Positions 1 to 5,151 of a stretch of DNA of 7,223 nucleotides are shown here, one piece after another (positions within the stretch are counted from its first letter, which is position 1; the number at the start of each line of letters is the position of its first letter). The stretch comes from LW23 sp041287705 (GTDB taxonomy: Bacteria > Verrucomicrobiota > Verrucomicrobiia > Methylacidiphilales > UBA1321), in the NCBI GenBank assembly GCA_041287705.1, contig JBGGNE010000247.1, positions 1 through 7,223 on the forward strand. Direction: 5' to 3'. The notes under the pieces are model-generated. The model did no database searches and was not told where the DNA came from. It saw only the letters and a list, made by a program, of their open reading frames with translations. Made by a program: the position numbers and the translations under genes.

Positions 1-213
1 TGCTGGTCCATGATGGACAACGTATGGCTGAAGATTCGCGTAACGGAAAAACCGCAGCGCCTGGTTATCAAGCTGCTGCGGCTTACTGATGACTTCACGT
101 TTTCGCTCTATTTCATGACGCAACGCGGCAAGGACTACAAACGCGGCGTCAGCAATATTGCGGATTTCATGGAAGATCAGGCGCCCTCTCTGGAGCACCT
201 GATGCAGCTATAA
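1..213 (+). CDS. C-terminal end of an unrecognised protein (5' truncated)
   Basis: The frame is open from the first base of the window and ends at a TAA at 211-213, so about 70 residues of the C-terminus are visible. An ATG pair lies at 10-15, but it has no ribosome binding site in view, and the open frame to its left suggests the gene begins outside the window. The visible part looks like real protein: alternating hydrophobic and charged residues, with a central stretch reading VIKLLRLTDDFTFSLYFM, then an acidic, helical-looking tail (DFMEDQAPSLEHLMQL). I see no signal peptide, membrane segment or known motif, and I do not recognise the family. It converges on the lyase gene with a 15-bp gap and no obvious hairpin between them, so the two transcripts probably overlap at their 3' ends. 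Nothing links it functionally to its neighbours. Confidence 0.55.
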   Translation, partial: CWSMMDNVWLKIRVTEKPQRLVIKLLRLTDDFTFSLYFMTQRGKDYKRGVSNIADFMEDQAPSLEHLMQL

Positions 214-228
214 GGAGACTTAGCGCGT

Positions 229-2709
229 TCACTTCGTAGCGGCCGCCGAAAGCCTGGGAAGCGCGGGCGCCGAAACGGGTGACACGCCTTGTGAATTCAG
301 GGACATCCATTGTCCCTGTGGCAGTGTGGTCTTCAGCGCAAAAGGCTTCTTCATAACGATTTCGAGGGGAGCATCCATCGCGTTATAAATCAGTACGGAC
401 TGAACTTTGCCGACGCCCTGCGAGAGCACAAACCTTGCAGGGACATCCGATGTCACCGCTGCTTTCGAATCTGCGTAGGCCTTGCAATCCCAGACCGACG
501 CAATCACGCCACCACCACTGCTGGTGAACTTGCGCAGCACCACGCCACCGGCTTCCGCGGCAACCTCGCCAGGCTGCACTGTGGAGTTGAAGCGCATGGC
601 CACGGGCACGGCGTTTGGCGTGCCTGGATTTGTTCCCGCCACTACAATTTCGGCCGTTTCCTGCGAGCTGGTGAGCGTCCTGGCCCAGACATTGCCGGTG
701 CCCGTGCTGCTTTGCACGAGCGTTTTTCCTGAGGCGCCCTTCACCTCAAGCGACGAAAACGTGGCCATGGGCACTGCGCCACGGAAAGGATAGAGCAGAG
801 TGGCAAAAGTGGCGGAGCCGTCCTGAACCTTGCGAAAGCGCACTGTTGGGATGGGGCGATGCCCCTTCGGCATCCAACCCAGCAGCGGTTCCTTCTGACC
901 CTGAATGATCTCGGTCTTCAGATCCTTCGTATCGAGCGGCTGCAGCAGAAGCTGGGCTTCATCGGCGGGATTCTCGCTCCAGGCTGTTTGCGTGGCGGCA
1001 TCCAGTTTGGCCGCGGGCGAATCCAGATGGAAATGCGCGTCGATGGTGTGGCGTCCTGTGCCGTCCATATTGTCCAGCAGCAGCACGTAAAACGGCTTCA
1101 GATTGATGACGCGGCGTGTATGGGTGATGCTCTTGTCCACCGGCCCCTGCCATTTTTGCGGGTAGTACTCGCGTGTGGGATCCAGAACACTTTGCTGATA
1201 GCCCGCATTGTACGTACCGGCCACATAATCGACGAGAGGGCTCGGGTGCCAGGGGTTATTGACAGGTTGCGTGACGGGCACTTTGCTCAGCCCGCGATGC
1301 TGCCACAGACCATCAACGATGATTGTATTGTGCGAGGCGGTGCCCTGCGTAAAGCGGCGCCAGTCGGAGCGGTCGTAGGTGTAATTGCCGGGATCGAAGA
1401 TCAGCGTGCGGTTCCAGGCGCGCAGAACGACCTGCAGCATATCCTCATTTTCATGCGCATGCCCCGTAGGGCCAGCGCGGAAGAAGAGAAACGAGTCATC
1501 CAGATCCCACCCGCTGCGCATGGCGTAAAACCCTGCGTAGGGCAGACATGCGGAGAGTGGCGGCGCGGTACCTTCCTTGCCGTCGGTGGCGGCCCAGCGC
1601 ACTACGGGGTCATCCACAATCTCCAGGCCTTTCTTCGATTGCTTCCGCGCGTTGCTCTGGTTGGAGTCATTGGTATCGACCAGAATACCTCGCTGATCCA
1701 TCACCATCACCGGCGCGCGATACATCTGCGTCATGATCGTGCGCATCTCGTCGGAGAGTTGAATGTTATTCTCCTTGGCCAGCTTGTAGAAATCGAAATA
1801 CGACGAGACGGTTCCGTAGTGGTAGCTGGGAGTCAGCTCGGCCTGAAAACCGTCAGGCGGCACCATGCGGACGAGCTCCGATGTCATGCGTTTGATCGCC
1901 GTTTCGCGCCAGGCGGACGCTTCGCGAAATTCCGGAAACATGACCGCGATGGTGAACAGTCCATGGCACTCGGCGGAGACCCAGTTGCCGCTGCGTTCGG
2001 GGCGGAATTCCAGCGCGTACATCAGGCGCCGCGCGTGATCATTCACGAGCTTCAGGTACAGCCAGTGATCATCCGCCGTTACCGTGGGGCTGTTGAGAAA
2101 GCTGGCGTAGGCCATCGGCCAGGTTCCAGACATGCGGATGGAGGCGTCCAGAGTGCGCCACAGCAGTGTATCGTACTGCGAAACCTTGACGATGACGGGC
2201 TGATCGGCGGCGAAATCGCGCATCTGGGCCACCCACTCCTTCGCGTACTTTTCGTTGCGCGTCTTCCAGTAGGCTTTGCCCAGCGTCGGCCAGAAATTCA
2301 TGCGACTGACAGAACATGACGTCCACTCTTCCGTGTAGGCGGGGTCGCCCTTCTTGCGTGGGTTAAACGTCCAGTCGAAATCCTTACCCATGTCCACGGG
2401 ATCCGGGTAGATGTACTTATCCAGGATGACGTGGGCGCATACCCGGTCGCCATCGGGATCGGTCGCTGCTTCGGCTTTAGCGGGTTGATCCGCGGGATTC
2501 AGCTTCCACTTTCCACCGCCGCCTGACCGGCGATAGGCCAGCCAGGCATCCTTCACCTTATCCAGACTCTTACTGTCGCCCGAAGCATCCGCCTTCAGGC
2601 CGATGGCTTCGGGATTGAGCGCCGCCAGCAGCTCCGCATCGCTGGTCGGAGTTGGAGTTACGTCGGGATTCGAGTTATTCCAGATCTTCGGCTTTTCCTC
2701 AGCAATCAA
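229..2709 (-). CDS. Heparinase II/III family polysaccharide lyase, catalytic part (no signal peptide)
   Basis: 826 residues counted from the TTG at 2709-2707. Members of this superfamily (PL12, PL15, PL17, PL21 and relatives) cleave uronic-acid-containing glycans by beta-elimination. Residues ~24-60 (AELLAALNPEAIGL...) and ~90-170 (FDWTFNPRKKGDPAYTEEWT, then an AYWKT...KYAKEW helix) match the N-terminal helical toroid. Candidate catalytic residues are N242 in SGNWVSAECHG and Y296-H297 in DGFQAELTPSYHYG. The beta-sandwich domain carries GHAHENED (H417, H419), DPGNY (D439) and SHNT (H460), matching the family's catalytic His and metal-site pattern as I recall it. The C-terminal ~170 residues are extra beta-rich sequence. 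The oddity is the start: no signal peptide, no usable ATG before residue 107, no good ribosome binding site, and a TTGA overlap with the upstream stop. It is probably the second half of a CBM-lyase protein read through the A10 run. Family assignment is firm; the substrate (alginate, glycosaminoglycan or other) is open. Confidence 0.9.
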   Translation of the reverse strand: MIAEEKPKIWNNSNPDVTPTPTSDAELLAALNPEAIGLKADASGDSKSLDKVKDAWLAYRRSGGGGKWKLNPADQPAKAEAATDPDGDRVCAHVILDKYIYPDPVDMGKDFDWTFNPRKKGDPAYTEEWTSCSVSRMNFWPTLGKAYWKTRNEKYAKEWVAQMRDFAADQPVIVKVSQYDTLLWRTLDASIRMSGTWPMAYASFLNSPTVTADDHWLYLKLVNDHARRLMYALEFRPERSGNWVSAECHGLFTIAVMFPEFREASAWRETAIKRMTSELVRMVPPDGFQAELTPSYHYGTVSSYFDFYKLAKENNIQLSDEMRTIMTQMYRAPVMVMDQRGILVDTNDSNQSNARKQSKKGLEIVDDPVVRWAATDGKEGTAPPLSACLPYAGFYAMRSGWDLDDSFLFFRAGPTGHAHENEDMLQVVLRAWNRTLIFDPGNYTYDRSDWRRFTQGTASHNTIIVDGLWQHRGLSKVPVTQPVNNPWHPSPLVDYVAGTYNAGYQQSVLDPTREYYPQKWQGPVDKSITHTRRVINLKPFYVLLLDNMDGTGRHTIDAHFHLDSPAAKLDAATQTAWSENPADEAQLLLQPLDTKDLKTEIIQGQKEPLLGWMPKGHRPIPTVRFRKVQDGSATFATLLYPFRGAVPMATFSSLEVKGASGKTLVQSSTGTGNVWARTLTSSQETAEIVVAGTNPGTPNAVPVAMRFNSTVQPGEVAAEAGGVVLRKFTSSGGGVIASVWDCKAYADSKAAVTSDVPARFVLSQGVGKVQSVLIYNAMDAPLEIVMKKPFALKTTLPQGQWMSLNSQGVSPVSAPALPRLSAAATK

Positions 2710-3377
2710 TTTTTTTTTTCGCCTGAATCAACCATTGGCGTCAGAGGAACGGATTTATCCACCAGTTCCAGCTGCACATCGTCTATGTAGAGCGATCCGG
2801 TTCCCGACCAGGAGAAAACCGCCACGGCAATCTTCTGCGCGTCTTCAGGCAGATCAAGCACGCCTTCCACCTTGGTCCATGTGGTGGGCACCGGCTCCGT
2901 TCCCAGTCCGGTGATGTTCTTGCCAAAATAGGCTTTGTTGCCGAGGCCCAGCATAAAGTGGCCCGCCTTGGAATCCACGTAGCCTTCCGTCTGCGAGTAA
3001 ATCGAGAGGCGCAAGGCAAGGCCGGGAGTCTTCGGCGCGGCGGTGTAATCCTGCCCGGCGCGAACCCAGGCGCTCAGCCGGTAGCGATCACCCGGTTTGC
3101 ACACGTGGTTACGCGGGCCGTTGGTAATCGCGTAGCGCGCTTCGGAGGTAGAGTTTAATTTGCCGCAGTTGGCCCCTTCCTTGGGATCCTCTGTTGCTAC
3201 ATCATAGGAAGTGATGTCCTTCAATTCCGCAGGAGCGAAGAGATACCAACCGCTCTTGCCGTTTTCGAAATCGCCGTTCAGCAACAGGTTGTCGCATTTG
3301 GCGGACGTGGCGGCACCGAGGGAAAGCATGAGCATCGAGCTGTAGCAGACGAAGCCTCGCAGAGAGAAAATGTTCAT
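2706..3377 (-). CDS. Secreted protein with a CBM4/9-like carbohydrate-binding module; probable N-terminal half of the lyase
   Basis: 223 residues. Residues 1-26 form a signal peptide with a short basic n-region (MNIFSLRG), a hydrophobic core (SSMLMLSLGAA) and probable cleavage after ATSA. Residues ~30-205 look like one jelly-roll carbohydrate-binding module of the CBM4/9 type: NLLLNGDFENGKSGW at the front, YRLSAWVRAG in the middle and SLYIDDVQLELV at the end, the usual opening and closing signatures. No catalytic domain follows. After the module come only ~18 residues of linker (KSVPLTPMVDSGEKKN) before a TGA that overlaps the lyase start. A stand-alone secreted CBM whose last codons are a homopolymer next to a signal-less lyase is best read as the front of one split gene. 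No Shine-Dalgarno sequence precedes the ATG; the 20 bases upstream are pyrimidine-rich. A truncated but functional stand-alone binding protein is the alternative. Confidence 0.85.
   Translation of the reverse strand: MNIFSLRGFVCYSSMLMLSLGAATSAKCDNLLLNGDFENGKSGWYLFAPAELKDITSYDVATEDPKEGANCGKLNSTSEARYAITNGPRNHVCKPGDRYRLSAWVRAGQDYTAAPKTPGLALRLSIYSQTEGYVDSKAGHFMLGLGNKAYFGKNITGLGTEPVPTTWTKVEGVLDLPEDAQKIAVAVFSWSGTGSLYIDDVQLELVDKSVPLTPMVDSGEKKN
2710..2719 (-). promoter_or_regulatory. A10 slippery run at the CBM/lyase junction (candidate recoding site)
   Basis: On the coding strand the junction reads GGCG, then ten A, then TTGATTGCT. In the CBM frame this is GAA AAA AAA AAT TGA. In the lyase frame it is AAA AAA AAA TTG ATT. 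The lyase frame is closed just upstream by a TGA at 2730-2728, so continuous translation requires a switch within 2706-2730, exactly where the run lies. A -1 slip on A AAA AAA, or RNA polymerase adding one A (or net +1 nucleotide), gives ...SGEKKKLIAEEKPK... and a 1049-residue product. Long A runs are established sites of transcriptional slippage and -1 frameshifting (dnaX, several IS transposases). I see no convincing downstream hairpin and only a weak AGG upstream. A one-base homopolymer sequencing error, with 11 A in the real genome, would look identical. Confidence 0.6.
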
Positions 3378-3649
3378 GGCGTGGGTAGAGATGAAAAAAA
3401 GGGATGCTGACAGATGAAAGGGAGTGAAGTCTGGTGAGACACATTGCCCCGTAAATCAAAAGCTGATAGCTGCCGTAAATGACGAGCAGATCGGGGAGCG
3501 TCCGCTTCCTTCGCGGCAACTCCCGGTTGCGGATTCGCCGCATTTGGCGCGTCTGACACGAGTGACGCGCTGCAGTTCCTTCAGCCGGGCGCCACACTGA
3601 CGCCGGCGTTGCGTTTCAGTCAGTTCTCTCAGCATAAAACTAGTGTGGG
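3378..3649. other. Spacer between deacetylase and CBM-lyase genes
   Basis: This 272-bp non-coding stretch lies between two genes of the same orientation. Small inverted repeats are visible: ACTGAC at 3596-3601 with GTCAGT at 3619-3624, and GCGTC with GACGC around 3550-3569. Neither is followed by a T run on the minus strand, so I do not call a terminator. No convincing promoter precedes the CBM gene; a minus-strand TTGATT near 3460 has no matching -10 at proper spacing. The spacer is long enough for a separate promoter, but co-transcription from the deacetylase side remains possible. Confidence 0.4.
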
Positions 3650-4531
3650 CTACTTTGTGGCCGGGGCGTTGGAGGATACAGCGGCGCCCTGCTTCGACTG
3701 GTAATACTCGTAGGGTGTCATGAAGATCACATTCTCCGAGATCAGATATTCCACCAGCTTCTTGAAATTCTCGAAGCGCTCGTCGGTCCAGTTTCCCGGA
3801 TGTCCCTGAATGACAAAGACATCGTGTTTGCCCTTTAACTTGGCATAATCGGTCTTAATGCGGTCCGGGTTAGGCAGAAAGAGCGGATTCTCGATATTCA
3901 TCTGCGTCCGGGCAAGGATCAGCACGTTAGGAACCTCGGATGCCTTCGCTGTCGGGCCATACATGAAAACCCTGGTATCAGGATCTTCCGCCAGAACCTT
4001 CAGCGTATTGTCATCGGTGGCGTTGAAGGGAGCGCCGAAGCTGCGCATCGTAATGCCAAGCTTTTCCTTTACGATCTTCTGGCTGTTGGTGTAGTGCTCC
4101 TTCTGCTGCTCGTAGCTCGGGCCCTTGAATTCCTGCAGGCTGACTTCGCCTTCCTTCCACTGCGCGTGGTCCCAGCCGTGATTCCAGAACTCCACCAGCC
4201 CGGTGTCGTTCACTTCCTTCAGCCACGCATAGTAAGGCTTTTTGTCGCCATCCAGCGATTTGCAGATGATGCCCGCGCCGCACTTCACGTTCTTCTCTTT
4301 GAGGAAGGCGAATACGCGCTTCCACGCCGGGCTGGCACTGGTAACGTCGTCCAGCTTCAGCACGATCTTGACGCGGTCACCTGCGGGTTTATCCGGTGCA
4401 GGGGGTGCGGCGGGCTGTGGGTCCTGGCCCAGCGCCGCATTTACAAAGGGCATCATCAGAATCCCCGCAATAAAGCACAGGGAGCGAAGGTGCAGAGCCG
4501 GCATGGCGAACGAAGAGGGGAGGGATTTCAT
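3650..4531 (-). CDS. Secreted polysaccharide deacetylase-like protein (NodB / CE4-type fold)
   Basis: 293 residues from the ATG at 4531-4529. Residues 1-35 form a signal peptide (MKSLPSSFAMPALHLRSLCF, hydrophobic core to VNAALG, likely cut before QD), followed by a Pro/Ala linker to residue ~50. Deacetylase motifs appear in order: KLDDV (D61, D62; usually TFDDG), NHGWDH (H118 and H122, the H-x3-H metal pair), RSFGAPFN (R163, P168, F169) and IQGHPGNW (H244). The set fits metal-dependent removal of acetyl groups from a polysaccharide outside the cytoplasm. An in-frame ATG 31 codons upstream (4624) is rejected as the start: it would bury the signal peptide behind a long leader and lies inside a palindrome. 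No Shine-Dalgarno sequence is seen at the chosen start; M10 (4504) is another possibility. It points the same way as the CBM-lyase genes. The substrate is unknown, and the unusual first motif makes catalytic activity probable rather than certain. Confidence 0.82.
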   Translation of the reverse strand: MKSLPSSFAMPALHLRSLCFIAGILMMPFVNAALGQDPQPAAPPAPDKPAGDRVKIVLKLDDVTSASPAWKRVFAFLKEKNVKCGAGIICKSLDGDKKPYYAWLKEVNDTGLVEFWNHGWDHAQWKEGEVSLQEFKGPSYEQQKEHYTNSQKIVKEKLGITMRSFGAPFNATDDNTLKVLAEDPDTRVFMYGPTAKASEVPNVLILARTQMNIENPLFLPNPDRIKTDYAKLKGKHDVFVIQGHPGNWTDERFENFKKLVEYLISENVIFMTPYEYYQSKQGAAVSSNAPATK

Positions 4532-4605
4532 GAGTAAAACGAGAAAACTCAGCGAATCAGCGGGCGCGTCAACATAGGTAAGATGCAATCGATTCCATAA
4601 ACATG

Positions 4606-4643
4606 GAAGCATAGCATAGGTCAAACTGTTGACACTATGCTTC
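4606..4643. promoter_or_regulatory. Interrupted palindrome upstream of the deacetylase gene (candidate operator)
   Basis: Left arm GCATAGGTCAA (4614-4624) pairs with TTGAC-A-CTATGC (4629-4640): 11 base pairs with one unpaired A (4634) around a 4-base centre, ACTG. A second perfect 9-bp pairing, GAAGCATAG (4606-4614) with CTATGCTTC (4635-4643), uses a repeat of the left half-site. The centre is ~100 bp upstream of the deacetylase ATG. TTGAC occurs on both strands (TTGACA on plus at 4629-4634, TTGACC on minus at 4624-4619), resembling -35 boxes, but the corresponding -10 boxes are poor. The symmetry suggests a dimeric repressor or activator site; an RNA hairpin in the leader is the alternative. 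Confidence 0.5.
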
Positions 4644-4970
4644 GTTCCCGCCTTGGGTGTGATTAGAAGTGGTGCGTTTGAAGATCAACCCCTAACAGGA
4701 AGTTGGAAATATCCGTGTTAGAAACCTGGTGTCCAGGAGTCCTTGTGTTAAGCAAGCCTGATCTTCCTCCTCCGTTTCCCGTTTCCTGTCTATTCCTCTC
4801 CCGCGTCGCGGTCGTCGCACCGTAGCGAACGTTGCGTTAAAACAGTTCCTCATATCGCCACACGGCAACGGGTTGCTCTACGAGTTCCGTATTTAACGTC
4901 GCGACGGGGAAAGGACAAAAGGGAAATAGCGAATTCCCCTTTACGCGCTTGGGATGAGGATTTTTTCACC

Positions 4971-4994
4971 ACCAAGACACGAAGACACCAAGTT
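4971..4994. repeat. Short octamer tandem array (ACCAAGAC type)
   Basis: Three imperfect tandem copies of an 8-mer are present: ACCAAGAC, ACGAAGAC, ACCAAGTT, preceded by a T run and CACC. From memory, short ACCAAGAC/ACGAAGAC-type arrays occur between genes in many unrelated environmental bacteria; their role is unknown. Frames across them give spurious peptides such as CLRVLVVKK on the reverse strand. This copy is short and may be a remnant. Confidence 0.6.
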
Positions 4995-5126
4995 TCGGAT
5001 GGGAATCCCTTAGCTTGTGCGTTTGGAAAGTTGACCATCTGCACCACTATCAATCGCACCTCCCGCCTCACACAGATTGTCTTTTTCTCTCGCAACGCCG
5101 AGCGCTCTCCCATATCAATACAGTTT

Positions 5127-5132
5127 TATAAG
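5127..5132 (+). promoter_or_regulatory. Possible -10 box (TATAAG) before the large secreted protein
   Basis: TATAAG matches the TATAAT consensus at five of six positions and lies 19 bases before the ATG at 5152. No recognisable -35 box is found 16-18 bases upstream. The implied leader would be very short, which fits the lack of a Shine-Dalgarno sequence but is weak evidence by itself. Confidence 0.25.
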
Positions 5133-5151
5133 AATCATCAGATTTATTACT

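Larger units (their letters stand above)
4532..5151. other. Divergent intergenic region (620 bp)
   Basis: No convincing gene lies here. The region should hold promoters for the deacetylase (leftward) and the large secreted protein (rightward). It contains the palindrome at 4606-4643 and the octamer array at 4971-4994, annotated separately. Other small structures are CTAACA (4692-4697) with TGTTAG (4716-4721), a tight hairpin CCTGG-TGT-CCAGG (4725-4737), the 10-bp palindrome CGTCGCGACG (4897-4906), and an 8-bp stem with one bulged base pairing 4918-4925 with 4934-4942. Some of these are within chance expectation. A short minus-strand frame at 4850-5113 runs through the octamer repeat and is not believed to be a gene. 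Confidence 0.6.

Noticed and set aside
211..217. TAAGGAG immediately after the left-edge gene, resembling a strong ribosome binding site
   Set aside because: No ATG, GTG or TTG follows on the plus strand at usable spacing, so it appears accidental.
859..2319. Long plus-strand open frame (486 codons) opposite the lyase gene
   Set aside because: It is an antisense shadow. Its translation is rich in His and Arg with no domain, while the minus strand across the same bases encodes a clear heparinase II/III protein.
3392..3404. Second A-rich run upstream of the CBM gene as another slippage site
   Set aside because: It is only seven A long and lies outside any coding frame, so slippage there would have no coding effect.
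4094..4537. Plus-strand open frame across the deacetylase gene
   Set aside because: Antisense to a gene with clear deacetylase motifs; its own translation shows no recognisable features.
4624..4624. Upstream ATG as the start of the deacetylase
   Set aside because: It would add 31 residues ahead of a good signal peptide and place the start within the palindrome. The ATG at 4531 gives a normal secretion signal.
4918..4942. Stem with AAAGGGAA and TTCCCCTTT arms as a possible terminator
   Set aside because: The plus strand has no T run after the stem. On the minus strand it would end no identified gene. It is AT-rich, has a bulge and is weak.
4850..5113. Minus-strand frame of 87 codons in the divergent spacer
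   Set aside because: It runs through the octamer array, giving the CLRVLVVKK peptide I know as a spurious product of such repeats, and has no ribosome binding site or domain.
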